Assembly: GCF_024323335.1 (NCBI RefSeq) | Contig: NC_066581.1 | Coordinates: forward strand, 444,689,816-444,753,815 | Length of the DNA: 64,000 bases | Source of the DNA: Lathyrus oleraceus | Lineage: Eukaryota; Streptophyta; Magnoliopsida; Fabales; Fabaceae | Direction: 5' to 3' | Part shown: one piece after another, positions 49,901-62,846 of the stretch | How the letters are laid out: the number at the start of each line of letters is the position of its first letter | Position numbering within the stretch: the stretch's first letter is position 1 | Notes under the pieces: generated by a model | Told to the model about the DNA's origin: nothing | What the model saw: the letters and a program-made list of their open reading frames with translations, nothing else | The model's database searches: none | Translations under genes and position numbers: made by a program

Positions 49901-51733
49901 CAGGGGAGGAACAATCGTTACTAACAACAACAAGATAGACGAGAGATGACCCGCTGGGGATAAATTGCGTAATTAGAGCAATTATCCAAGAGATATATCA
50001 CCGGTTACTGGGTGGTATACTAAAAAATTAAGGAATGTCAATATCGAATTTTGTATAAAGATAACCAACAAGGAGGGAATTACATCTACCGGTATGAGGG
50101 TAGAGAACCACAAAAGAGAGTACCCGTCATCGGTTAGGATGAACAACAATCAAGGTTTAACTCTGCACGGGGACAAAATGGGGTTTACAACTACCGGTTA
50201 CTGGGTAGTAGACCACAGAAATATGACTTACAACTACCGGTACGAGGGTAGAGAACCACAGACTCCGCCGGGATGATAATTACTAATTATTGAGCGATTA
50301 TTCATTTATCACGGGGAAATAGGAAAAGAGTCGTAAGAGACCGATCTAGGATCAAACTAGATAGGCACACCAAATCAAGACTTGTCCCGGTGAGGATATA
50401 ACTTAATGGGGAAAACCATCCCAGTATATGTGTTGGGAAGGAACAAAAACAATCAACATCCACGAGGATATAACCCGTGGGGAATATGGAAGAAAGGATA
50501 GACGCTTTCTGCTTATGGAGCCGACTCTATATGGAGAGATCAGACACACACATCTGCTCGGGAAAGTATATCACCAAATAGCAGGAGACATAAAACAACG
50601 ATAAATGGAAAAGATTGCCACATGAATACCTGAATGTTATAATTATGCATGAATATGCATGGTTTATGTATGATGTATGCTGACAGACAGACATATCTAA
50701 CACAACCAGGTCCAGGAATCAACCACCTGGTACTACATCTCAAGAGAAAAAGCCAAGTTCACCGGGGAGTATCCAATCTGCTGGGGATCAAAGATACCAG
50801 GAAGCAAAGAACTCTGCAAGGGATGAATTATCAATCATTCCAGCTGGGAACGAGAGTTATCATAGACAAGGTCCACCACACCAACAACTCTACTGGGGAA
50901 TCTATCCGAGGAGATAAAGGATTTATCGGGATCAACCACCAAATACCGCTCTTGCCCAAAGAGATCCAAGTTGCTGAGGAAGAAAGATTGCTACTCTGCT
51001 GAAGGGAAGAGAGGTGACTCTCAACATGCAATCCACTTGGTAGGATAAACCACAAGAGGTTCCGGAGGGAGGAGATACAGTCATGCCAGGAATATGGATA
51101 AAAATCTTACCCTGTTGGGGATCGTACCACCCTTGGGAAAGCACTGAGGATCTCCTAAGTATCCTTTCGTCATTGTGAATGTTCACTTTGTTTAAAAACA
51201 AATTATAAAAAAACTTATTGTTTAAAACAATGATATTTCCTTAATCAAAACATGCAAAATATTTGTTGAATAGAAACAGATAAGAGTACCAATAATTGGA
51301 TAAAAGGCTCAAATTTATTTGATAGAATGGTAGTCTGTGAATGGCAAGACTCCATAGATCTTTACAAATTTGAAATTGGTGATATATATTGGAAAAGGGC
51401 TACATTGAACATAATGACCATTTCTCCACCAATTCTGAACCCGACGTATTTGAAGCTTTGGTTGATATTGAGCAAGGATCTCTGACGAACGACAGTTGTA
51501 GAACAAGGTTTTGTCAGGATGCAGTTACTTGCCAAATCCCTAATTTTTGCCTAGATTTCCCCAGGATGAGGTACTCAATCTAGCGGGATATATATATCAT
51601 TATTATATATTTTTTATGTCTCTAACGTTTGCCTGGACCGCCCTTTCGGGTTTTCAATCCACCGAGACGCTCATTTTTTCCTAAGCCTCCCTTTCGGGTT
51701 TTCAACTTAGCGAGCTATTTAGTTTTTATTTTT

Positions 51734-54700
51734 TTAGGCGAAGTATTTCTTGACTGCATCTGAATTCACAGGACGAGTGAAATCCTCCCCATCCATAGTT
51801 GTAAGTATCAAAGCACCGCCTGAAAAGGCTCTCTTAACAACATATGAACATTCATAGTTTGGAGTCCACTTGCCCATGGAATCGGGCGCGAAAGACAAAA
51901 CTTTCTTGAGCACAAGGTCACCTTCTTGGAACACACGAGGCTTGACCTTCTTATCAAAAGCTTTCTTCATTCTCTGCTGATATAACTGACCATGGCACAT
52001 GGCAGTCAATCTCTTTTCTTCAATCAAGTTTAGCTGGTCATAACGACTCTAAACCCATTCAGCATCAGTCAACTTGGCCTCCATCAAGACTCTCATTGAT
52101 GGGATCTGCACCTCTACTGGGAGTACAACCTCCATGCCATAAACAAGAGAGAAATGGGTTGCCCCTGTTGAAGTGCGGACAGATGTACGATATCCATGTA
52201 AAGCGAATGGCAACATCTCATGCCAATCTTTGTACGTAACAACCATCTTCTGGATAATTTTCTTGATGTTCTTATTAGCAGCTTCAATAGCCCCATTCAT
52301 CTTAGGTCTGTACGGAGAAGAATTATGATGTGCAATCTTGAATTCACTACACAACTCTTTCATCATCTTGTTATTCAAGTTAGATCCATTATCAGTAATG
52401 ATCTTATCTGGCACACCATAACGACATATGAGTTGATTCTTGATAAACTTCACGACCACCTGCCTGGTCACATTTGCATATGATGCCGCTTCAACCCACT
52501 TGGTGAAGTAATCAATTGCTACGAGAATGAATCTGTGTCCATTGGACGCTTTCAGCTCTATCATGCCAATCATGTCAATTCCCCACATGGAGAAAGGCCA
52601 TGGTGATGAAATAAAATTCAGAAGTGTTGGGGGAATATGAATCTTATCCGCATAAATCTGACACTTGTGGCATTTCTTCACAAATTTGCAGCAGTCAGAC
52701 TCCATTGTCAGCCTATAGTAGCCTGCTCTCAACATCTTTCTAGCCATGGCATGTCCATTGGAATGAGTACCAATTGAACCCTCATGGACCTCAGTCATCA
52801 ACAAGTCTGCTTCGGATCTATCCACGCATCTGAGCAGAACCATGTCAAAATTTCTTTTGTAAAGCACTTCGCCATTGAAGTAGAAACTGCCTGACAATCT
52901 CCTCAAAGTCTTCCTATCTTTCACAGACGCCCCAGGCGGGTAAATCTGGCTCTGAAGGAAACATTTGATATCATAATACCACGGCTTATCATCTTTTACT
53001 TCTTCTACTGCAAATACATGAGCTGGTCTGTCCAAGCGCATCACGATGATATTGGGAACTTCATTCCAACATTTAACCACAATCATTGAAGCTAGCGTAG
53101 CAAGGGCATCTGCCATCCGATTCTCATCTCGAGGAATATGATGGAAGTCAACCTCAGTGAAGAACGTTGAAATCCTCCTCGCATAATCTCTATATGGAAT
53201 GAGGCCAGGCTGATTCGTTTCCCATTCACCCTTAATCTGATTAACAACGAGGGCCGAATCACCATATACATCAAGATGCTTGATCCTTGGATCAATGCAT
53301 TCTTCCAATCCCATAATACAAGCCTCATACTCAGCCATATTATTCGTGCATTTGAAAGTTAGCCTTGCTGTAAAAGGAATATGTGCGCCCTGAGGAGTAA
53401 TAATCACGGCCCCAATACCATTTCCATACTGATTTACAGCGCCATCAAATACCATACTCCATCTGGAACCAGGCTCTCGCCCTTCGTCGAGTGTAGGCTC
53501 ATCACAATCTTTCATCTTCAAATACAGAATCTCCTCATCTGGGAAGTCATACTGAACTAACTGATAATCTTCAATAGGCTGATGTGCCAAATGGTCAGCC
53601 AAGATACTACCTTTAATAGCCTTCTGAGCTCGATACTCAATATCATACTCAGATAACAACATCAGCCAACAAGCGATTCTCCCTGTTAAAGCAGGCTTCT
53701 CGAAGATGTACTTGATTGGATCCATTCTGGATATCAACCAAGTCGTATGATTTATCATATACTGGCGTAAGCGCTTAGCAGCCCAAGCCAAAGCACAACA
53801 TGTCCTTTCAAGCATTGAGTATCGAGACTCACAATCAGTGAACTTCTTACTCAGGTAGTAAATAGCATACTCCTTCCTCCCTGATTCGTCTTGTTGACCA
53901 AGGACACAACCCATCGAGTCTTCAATAATAATCAGATACATGATCAAAGGTCTTCCCTCTACAGGTGGAGACAGAATCGGAGGCTCAGACAAATATTCTT
54001 TAATACTGTCGAAAGCTTTCTGGAAATCCTCGGTCCAATCATGGGACTGATCTTTCCGGAGGAGCTTGAATATAGGCGCACATGTGGCAGTCATGTGGGA
54101 TATGAATCTGGAGATATAGTTCAAGCGGCCAAGAAAACCTCGGACTTGCTTCTCAATTTTGGGCGCAGGCATCTCTTGTATTGCTTTGACCTTTGCAGGA
54201 TCAACCTCAATACCTCTTTCACTAACGATAAAGCCCAATAACTTGCCAGAACGGACTCCAAATGTACACTTGTTGGGATTCAAACGAAGCTTATATTTCC
54301 TCAAACGCTGAAAAAGCTTCAATAGGTGCTCTACATGTTCAACTTTCGTTCTTGACTTAGCAATCATATCGTCAACATATACCTCAATCTCCTTGTGCAT
54401 CATGTCATGGAACAAGGTAGTCATAGCTCGTTGATGCGTGGCTCCGGCGTTCTTCAAACCGAAGGGCATCACTCGATAATAGAATGTTCCCCAAGGTGTG
54501 ATGAATGTTGTCTTCTCCATATCCTCGGGTGCCATTTTAATCTGATTATATCCGGAAAATCCATCCATAAACGAGAAGACATTGAATTTAGCTGTATTAT
54601 CTACCAACATATCAATATGTGGTATAGGGAAATCATCTTTCGACTAGCTTTATTCAAGTCTCTATAGTCCACACACATCCGGACTTTTCCATCTTTCTTA

Positions 54701-55095
54701 GGCACGGGCACAATATTGGCCACCCATTGACGATATATAGAAGTCACCAGGAACCCTGCATCAATTTGCTTCTGAACTTCCTCTTTGATCTTCACTGCCA
54801 TATCAGGATGAGTTCTTCTGAGCTTCTGCTTTACAGGCATGCACTCAGGCTTTAGAGGTAGGAAATGTTGCACAATATCAGTATCTAGACCAGGCATGTC
54901 TCCATATGACCAGGCAAAGACGTCAACATATTCTCGTAGCAACTTAATCAACCCCTTCTTAACAGATTCTTCCAGCAGTGCCCCAATCTTTACCTCTCGC
55001 ACACAATCTTCAGACCCCAAGTTGACTGTTTCCAGATTCTCAAGATGCGGCTGAATGATCTTCTCTTCATGCTCAAATATAGGGAATTCAAACAA
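51734..55095 (-). pseudogene. pol: Element E pol: RT, RNase H, integrase, nearly intact
   Basis: The RT N-terminal part (55095-54645) is followed by a 1-nt loss in the codons after NKAS (near 54641). From 54610 a frame of 853 codons runs to 52052: RT YVDD (about codons 78-81), connection, RNase H (FDGAVNQYG, AEYEACIMG, GDSALVV, ENRMADAL), integrase zinc motif (HEGSIGTHSNG...CCKFVKKCHKC), DDE core (WGIDMIG, TDNGSNLN, NGAIEAANKN) with all three acidic residues. One TAG for CAG at 52049-52051 precedes the C-terminal domain, which ends KKYFA at 51734. Only these two lesions are seen in about 3.3 kb. It is the reference copy for this window. Confidence 0.95.
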
Positions 55096-55315
55096 GGCAA
55101 ATCCTTATGCAGATGAAAATATTGATTATATTCTATTTTTTAGGGTTTTATGTGATCACCAATTTCATGCAAAAAGCGAAAAGGGAAAATAAATGGAAAA
55201 ACAAACATTTAACATGAATTTATTGAATGAAAATATCATTGTATTTATGCACCAACAATGTCATCACTCCTCCTTTTGGCATGGGAGAAGGGTTTTTAAA
55301 CAAAGTGATCATTAC
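55096..55315 (-). other. Residual intron region of element E, acceptor apparently deleted
   Basis: The donor GTAATG at 55315 overlaps the stop TAA at 55314-55312 as in B, C and D. The acceptor segment (ATTATGCAG in the others) and about 90 bp around it are missing; the sequence passes from CATCTGCATAAGG into the linker. The only AG nearby gives the wrong phase. Confidence 0.6.
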
Positions 55316-58300
55316 GTTGACTTATGGACAACTGTTGGAATATCCACAGCGACCCATTTGTTGCAGACCCCTCCAGGGATGATGAAATTGCCAGAATCCT
55401 TTGTATCTTCTTCTAAGACGGCAGCAGCCTCTTCATCTAGACCAGTGTGGATAAAACCTCGACTATTGATTAAACCTGGCTTGTTGAAAGTACCAGAAGA
55501 AAAACCTATGCCAGCCCGGGATTCGTTGTCTTCTAACTCAATCATTTACCCCAAACTAGTGGTTACACCACGCTCAATGGCCAACTTTGCATCTTTGTAG
55601 GAAGCAAATGAAGGAGTTCTCTTCTCAATAGGCTCAGCTATAGATAAAGCTTGGAAAGGAGTTCCAATTTCAACCTCAGCATCTATATAAGAGAAGGAAG
55701 ACAAATGGCTAACCAGGAGAGCCCTTTCTCCCCCTACAACCACCAGCTTCTTGTTCTTCACAAATTTCAGTTTCTGGTGTAGGGTGGACGTCACGACGCC
55801 TGCCTCGTGAATCTATGGTCTGCCTAAGAGACAACTATACGATGGGTAAATATCCATAACCTGGAAGGTAATCTGAAAATCACTTGGTCCGATCTTGATT
55901 GGGAGATCAACTTCCCCAATCACAGTTTTGCGAGACCCATCGAAAGCCTTCATAACTACTCCACTCTGCCTCATGGGAGATCCTTGATATGATAGCTTTG
56001 AGAGAGTTGACTTTGGCAATACGTTCAATGATGACCCAGTGTCCACCAGTACATTGGACATGGCGTCGTCTCTACAATTCATAGATATGTGTAAAGCCAA
56101 GTTGTGGTCTCTTCCCTCCTCAGGGAGATCAGAGTCACAAAAGCTCAGGTTGTTACAAGCAGTAATATTTGCAACAATGCTATCAAATTACTCCAAAGTG
56201 ACATCGTGATCCACATATGCCACATCCAACCCCTTCTACAGAGCCTCTCGGTGTGGTTCTGAATTTAAGAGTAAGGATAACACAAATATTTTGGATGGCG
56301 TTTGTAAAAGTTGGTCTACTACATTGTACTCACTTTTCTTGATGAGCCTCAACATCTCGTCACAGTCTTCTTTCACATTTCCACTCGGGCCAACAGAAGT
56401 ATGAGTTTTCAGGACGGAGGAGGGCTTAACAGCAAGTGCCAGATTCGGAGAATTCACAGCGTTCCCGATCGGGCGTTCAACAAAATCAGCATTAATTTGA
56501 GGCTTCAGCGGCGCTGAAAACACACGGCCACTACGGGTCAAACCGCTAACATCGGCAATATTCACAACAGAAGAAGAGGGCAAGGACACCTCTTTCCCAT
56601 TCTCCACTGCTACGGCGTTGTAGCGATAGGGAACTGCTTTTTCAGAAGAGTAAGGCATAGGACCAGCAGGCTTAATGATCAGAGTGGGAGAAGCCTTCTG
56701 CTTGCTACCATTATACTTGATGATAACAGGCTCGGGTATCCGGAACACTGGGGAGATCACATTGACCTCAGGCTCATTTTCATCAACACTCCTGTTTTGA
56801 AGGATCTCAATGACTCCTTCGTCCAGCATTTCCTAAACATCCTTGTGCACCTGGCAACAACCCAATCGGTTAACAGAGCAGACTCGGCATCTATCATGGT
56901 CATGCTCGTAATGACTTTAGTCACATAGCAAACGATGCATCTGGACCAGAGATTATCGGATATGACTGACATACTTGACTTTGTATTTGCCAGGGCACCC
57001 CTGGACCATGTTAACAGATTTCCCATGCTCAGGCAATGGGTTCTTCTTCACATTAGGACCTACGTCCTCAAAACACAGAATTCCACACCTCATAAGGTCC
57101 TGAACCTTGGTCTTCAAAGGGTAACAATTCTCCACGTCATGGCCGGGAGCACCAGAATGGTAAACACAATGTAACTCGGGCTTATACCATCATTAGGGGT
57201 TAGCAGGTATAGCCGGTGGGTCTCTCGGAGTAATCAACTTCCTTTCTATCAAAGAGGGATATAACTCTGCGCACATCATAGGAATAGGATCAAAGGTGAC
57301 TCTTTTCCTCTCGTAACTTGTATTGGTTTGATTACTGTTTCGAGGCTGGTAGGCCTGCTGTTATGGACGGAGCTGTTGTTGCTGATATTGTTGATTGTCT
57401 CTGAAAACAGGTGCTATATGAGCCACCTGGTGCTGGTTACCGGCGGGACGCTCGGTCTTCCTCATCACAGAGGGTCTTCTTGGTCTCTCATGGGAGGTCA
57501 CAACATGTGCCTCTCCATCTTTCTTCTTTGCAAACGCCCCATAACGTTTGGTAGAAGAGCCTTCTTCTCTGGTTAACCGTCCTTCACGGACCCCTTCTTC
57601 TAGACGCGTCCCCATATTTATCATCTCGGTGAAGTCAGAAGGAGCGCTAGCAATCATCCGCTCATAATAAAAAGAACTTAAAGTCTTCAAAAAGATCTTA
57701 GTCATCTCTTTCTCTTCTAGCGGAGGCACGATCTGTGCTGCCACCTCTCGCCACCTCTAGGCATACTCCTTAAATGTTTCTTTATCCTTTTGGGACTTGG
57801 CTCTCAATTGATCTCTATCGGGGGCCATATCCACGTTGTACTTGTACTGCTTGACGAAGGCCTCGCCAAGATCATTGAAGGATCGGATGTTTGCGCTGTT
57901 TAAACCCATGTACCAACGCAAAGCGGCACCGGAGAGATTGTCCTGAAAGTAGTGGATGAGTAGTTGGTCATTATCAATTTGAGTTGACATCTTCCTTGCA
58001 TACATGACCAAGTTTTCAATTCCTTGCGAAGCTCAAGAAACTGATCGTTCATAGCATCCATCTTCTCATAAACATCTGGACCCTCAGACGGCTCAGAATG
58101 ATAGATGGTATCGTCTACCCTGGGCAAAGTATGCACGACAGAAGGAGGAACAACAAGGACCGGGCTAGATGCCGGCATAGAAGCAAAGGTTGGAACAAGA
58201 CCCTCAAGCATGAAATTGGGAGACATCCCCCACGGGAACCCGGTTGCCATGGCTGTTGGAACAAAGTGCGTACTGGCAGCGGGCAAAGTAGAGGAACAAT

Positions 58301-58441
58301 CTCGGAGATGACTGTCCTCTGGGGAGGAGTTGAAGGTGTCGGAGAAGACTGGCTCTGGGCAGCCATGAGTGACTCCATTAGGGCAGTCAATCTGGCCACT
58401 TCCTCCTTGAGTTCACGGTTCTCTTGTTCTAGATGATCCAT
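55312..58441 (-). pseudogene. gag-pro: Element E gag-pro (degenerate)
   Basis: ATG at 58439-58441 opens MDHLEQENRELKEEVARL, a coiled-coil-like start, then a Pro/Thr-rich segment. A frameshift lies near 58300. A deletion of about 130 bp near 58012 removes the FKVPDFEKYKGN block and shifts frame. TAG for CAG near 57755. Then MTKIFLKTLSSFYYERMIAS, the Gln-rich linker, and the only copy here with every ligand of the CHHC zinc-knuckle-like motif (CVYHSGAPGHDVENC, near 57125-57170). Stops at 57361, 57195, 56953, 56896 and 56833. Protease VDTGSSLNV is intact (56040 region), with a stop at 55813-55815 and another at 55546-55548. Confidence 0.9.
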
Positions 58442-58752
58442 CAGTCTTGCAGAGTTGGCTCAAGTGTAGTACCGGTGAGTCAGCTTGTCTTCAAAATAAA
58501 TGAAGGACACAGAGTTAGACCACAGGGCAAGGGACCGGAAACAAAACCTGCTTATGCATATGATGCATGCAATGCTTGTGCATATGATTTGTTTTTTATT
58601 TTAAAGGAACTTTAGAGTTTTATTTGCAAATTCTGGAAATATTAAGCATTTTATCACATATGGAAATATCTCATCAAATAATATCAGGGAAAAGAAGTGC
58701 AGCGTTGTTAATCATATACAAGAGAAAAGGAAAATAATCATCCTATGGATCC
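58442..58752 (-). other. Spacer between ORF1 and gag, element E
   Basis: Homologous in its gag-proximal part to the spacers of B, C and D. No gene seen. Confidence 0.6.
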
Positions 58753-60204
58753 CTAGAAACAATCATCTAAAGCTCGGGACACAGGAAGATAAGATGCGCG
58801 AAGCCTCTTCACCTCCCTCTCGTAGGTTGCCTCCATATCGGCCTTCTCTTTAGCGAGTCGATCATACTTCCTCTTCCAGAACTTAGAAGACCGAGGAAGT
58901 AGAGAAGTCCATACATCATCAGGGTCATCTATAAATTGATGCTCAAGAAACTCAATCAACGCATCATTCTCCTTAATTTGCTGAAGCAACTCTTCACGTT
59001 CACGGATCCAGGCACGTGAACGGTCTTCGTCTCTCAACTCCTCTACTCCTTGATTAGGGAGGGTTGAAGGCCCAGCCATAATCATAGGTGTAGGTCTCGG
59101 ATACTCGTAAGGCATGAGATACTCAGACGCCCTCTTCCTAACCCAAACAGTGTAAGGCTCCAAAGCGATGCAATTCTTAGGACCCAACTCTTTCCTTCCT
59201 TTCCTATGAATCTTGCGCCAAGCGCGAACCATCCTAGCTTTCAAGCCTTGGGGATCTTTACCATCCTGAAAGAATACACCCTCTAACAGAATGTTATTGG
59301 ATTTATCCTTTAGGGGGAACCCAAGCTGCCGACGTGCCAAAACAAGATTGTAGTTAATCCCACCACATGTACCAAGAAGAGGTACATAGGAGAATTCGCC
59401 ACAAGAGTCAATAATCTGCCCACCATCATACACACGGTTATACCAAGAGATATCATCATTAGTCAGAGACACGAGTCTCTTGGACCACCGTAGACATCCC
59501 TTATTCTCCTTGAAGGCGACCGTCTGCGGTAAGTGAGAAATAAACCACTTATACAACAGAGGCAAACAACACACAATGGCGCCACCACCCTTTGCATTCC
59601 TCATATGCAAAGAAAAATAGGTATCGCCCAACAGAGTCAGAACGGGATTAAGAGTAGAGAAAATCCTAATAGCGTTCACATCCACAAACTTGTCGATGTT
59701 GGGGAATAATACTAGCCCATAGATGAGAAGTACAAATATGACCTCAAAGGCGTCCTCACTCATGGCCTTCCCATACATAGTGGCTTGAGCAATGAGGAAC
59801 TCAGAAGGGAGACCTTGAATTCCACCTTTGGTAGTCATATGAGCACCAACCAGAGATTCATCTATGTGCAACATGTCTGCTATCTCTTGTGAAGTAGGAA
59901 TACTCTCCAAGCCACTGAACGTCACCTGATCCAGAATAGGTATACCCACAAGATAAGCATACTCCTCAAGGGTAGGCAAAAGCTGGAAATCTAGAAACGT
60001 GAAGCAACGGTACAAGGGATCATAAAACTGCACCAATACACTCATCAATCCTTCATCCAGCTAAGTGGTCAGAAGAGGAAGAAGCTTCCCAAAATGAGCC
60101 TTGAAACCCACAGGATCTAATACATAAGATGTCAAATTCCTTAACTCTTTCAACTCTGGTTGTCTGAAACTGTACTTCTTTGTATTCCTGCTTTTTCTTT
60201 CCAT
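58753..60204 (-). pseudogene. Element E ORF1, complete except for one stop
   Basis: ATG at 60202-60204 opens MERKSRNTKKYSFRQPELKE. A single TAG at 60061-60063 (codon 48) interrupts it; from 60048 an open frame of 431 codons runs to 58753. Total about 483 residues, the fullest ORF1 here. Features: an N-terminal basic stretch, a central domain with LVQFYDPLYRCFTF, GLPSEFLIAQAT, VFVLLIYGLVLFPNID, KWFISHLPQ, DSCGEFSYVPLLG and RRQLGFPLKDK, and a charged helical C-terminus (DEDRSRAWIREREELLQQIK). The central part resembles the plant-mobile-domain/DUF7745 group by recall. No known role in the retrotransposon cycle. Confidence 0.85.
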
Positions 60205-61064
60205 GTCTGAAAATTTTGCAAATAAACCCCCTTAAGTTCCTTGAAAATTTTCTTATTATGTTGATGATATGAATGCAAATGGGTGCATGAATGCAATAAT
60301 CACACTCAAGGATCAAGCAAAGCACACCAAACAAAGGTCATGGGATGGATCATGTTATCCTTAATATCAATCATCCATTTTGGTGGATTATGGTTTACAC
60401 CTTATCAACACCCAAGTTCCATTGATATTAAGGATACCTGAACGGATCAACCATGAATCAAGGGTTTGTTGTAAGTCACGAGCATGGAGTTTAAGTTAAG
60501 AACCACCCAAAGGGAATGTACAAAGGTTTAAACCTGCCAAACATGTTCTACAAGAGGTTCCCATAGTCATCATCCCATATTTTGGATATTATCGGAGAAA
60601 CGAATACTCGTATTCCAAAAATATTCTCAAGAGAGACTCTTATGAGTGTAGTATCGCGTAACAATCATATCAAATCTTACACTTGAACGACATTCGCACT
60701 ACATCCTAAGAATAGGCCAAGATGGGTTTGGTAAACTAAGGTCCTTGGCTTCTAAGGTCTATATTGGAAAAGTAATGTCTAACCACAACTTACTTGTGTG
60801 ACATTATTGATCCCAACATAACCTCCACCAAGTGAATGGACTTGCAAGTCAACTTGCTAAGGAATAACTCCACACAAGTCGACAAGACTATGCCATTCTC
60901 CTATCCTAAGTGCACTCGAGTTCGGGTATAGAACTCATCTCACGAAGATCACCAAGCATACAAGGAATTAATATTCAAACAATTCAATCATTACATACAA
61001 TACAGTAATCCCAAATTGCACAAAAATATGAAAAGTAGGCAAAACCCACTAGGCAAATTATTTG
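60205..61064 (-). other. Untranslated leader of element E
   Basis: Homologous to the leaders of A, B and D, with the best match around TTTTGGTGGATTATGGTTTA (60378). No gene seen. Confidence 0.7.
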
Positions 61065-61082
61065 TCCCCAGCAGAGTCGCCA
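61065..61082 (-). other. Primer-binding site of element E (exact)
   Basis: TGGCGACTCTGCTGGGGA on the element strand, 6 nt after the LTR end; identical to the site in A. Confidence 0.9.
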
Positions 61083-62654
61083 TTTTTTTGTAGCGGGGTA
61101 TTCGTTACCATTAGAGATATTGACTAAATCCAAGGTAAATCATACAAGTCGAGTCGCCACCGCACTTCTATTTATCCAAAGGAATGGTTAGAAAGCGAAC
61201 AAAAACCTAAAAGTTTTATCGAATCAAAAACTAGTAAAAATGTCAGAGATCTGGGTAAGGGGGTTGGTTATGCAATGGGAAGGTGTTAGGCACCCAAAGC
61301 ATCCTAGGTACTCATAGGGAGCCCTTTTCACATTTGTTATAAGGTTGTTGTTTTTTTTTTGTTGAAAATTAATTTGTGCAAACATGATTGAAGGGATGAG
61401 AAAAGAATATACAAATTTATTTACATTTTGTGATTGAATGGATGAACCCATTGCCTACGTACCATCTTAAAAAAAGACTAGGATTAAAACCTCGTAGTTC
61501 GGGGTAAAAAAATTCAAAAAAAGGTTGGTGAATTTATTGGTCCAAAAACCTTAAGGTCTTTTGTTATCAAAGGGAGAAAACTCAACCTAAAACCACAAAT
61601 CCACCATGTGAGGATAGCTTCAACATGCTAGTGAGGGGTTAACCCTATAATAAACATGGAAGACTCATTGTCCATCACTAAGGATAAAGGTGAGTATTAT
61701 ATCTACCTCAAGGATAACTCAAACCTAATAGCTAATGGTTATAAAAAAAAAGGTTTGATTAAGAAGGTGGCCATTGAAACCATAAAAAGTATTTTAATGG
61801 GTTATATTTACCAATTAAAAGTATTTACAAAAATATGGTTAAAGTGGATTAAAAGGTTCAATTTAGATTAAGTGTTATGAAAAATAAGTTTTGAAAATCA
61901 AAAGCATAAGGCTTAGGTTTCTAATGTTGAAAACAAAAGTTATTGTTTGCACAAAAAGTTTTGGCTTGGGTTAGAAGGGGGAAAAAAAAGGGTTAAATTC
62001 CTAAACATACAAGAGATAAGGGAAAAGAAAATAAAACCACATTGGGAATTCCCCTCTTGAGATCATATTGATGATCCAAGTAGCTCCCATCCTTTGTAAT
62101 AAGCAGTCACAAACAAATATCTCAAGCCATTAAGCACAGGTAATCGGAATAAACCTCCAGGGGGTATCCCCACAAATAAAGTGGAACACCAGGCCATCTT
62201 TGCAAGATTCATGTGAGCCCTCACAAAAAAACTCAACAAACAGGTTAGAGAAACAAGATAGGGTAATCAAGAGTTGCCCCCAAATCAAAATGTAACCACA
62301 TGAATCATGCCATTAAAATTCACAAAAAAAAGCTCACAAAAAGCAACCAAGGGCAGGAGGCCTAAACCTCTTGTCAAACACATACATTAAAAGGGTATCA
62401 AAAAATTTCAGGTTGAAAGTATAAAGTAGTGGAAATAAGGCATACCTGATTGGGGAGGATCGATTGAAATTGAGTTGCACCCGTGAGGTTTGCAGAGCAA
62501 TCTGAGGGTTTATATGAGAGGGAATTGGTTCTTTGCCGATGAGTTCCCTTCAGCCTCTGGAGGTTGCTCTGAACTCTGTTAGCGTTTCTCTCACTTTCTT
62601 TTTCCTACCAGGGTAATAGGAATGGCAATCCTTTTGTTTCACTGAAACTCTGAA

Positions 62655-62660
62655 TTTATA
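62655..62660 (-). promoter_or_regulatory. Putative TATA box, 5' LTR of element E
   Basis: TATAAA in GGTTATAAATTCAGAG. A second candidate, CATATAAACCCTC, lies near 62507-62519, and either could be the true promoter. Confidence 0.5.
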
Positions 62661-62708
62661 ACCTGGTTTTTGTGGACCTGTGGGCTCAAATAAAAGAGGC
62701 CCAAGTCC

Positions 62709-62846
62709 AATTTTTTTTTTTATATTTTATTTATTTATTTATTTATTATTTATTTATTTTCTTTTTTTTTTCTTTTTTTTTTCTTTTTTTATTATTTATT
62801 TATTTATTTATTTTTATTATTTATTTTTATTTTATTATTTTTTTTA
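62709..62846. repeat. T-rich (TTTA)n tract in the E 5' LTR
   Basis: Counterpart of 48236-48351, longer and differently arranged. Confidence 0.9.

Larger units (their letters stand above)
48526..51733 (-). other. 3' untranslated region of element E
   Basis: About 3.2 kb without coding potential. It includes CCGGTTACTGGGT-type motifs shared with the B repeats (for example 49270, 49514, 50000, 50193) and the 299-bp duplication at 49301-49900. Near the integrase end two CCCTTTCGGGTTTTCAA motifs (51640-51705) match those in B at 9570-9635. Confidence 0.75.

Noticed and set aside
61656..61871. Open frame of 71 codons inside the 5' LTR of E
   Set aside because: In the 3' LTR the frame is broken by an indel in an A-run (near 47265). 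Lys/Ile-rich composition fits A/T-rich non-coding DNA.
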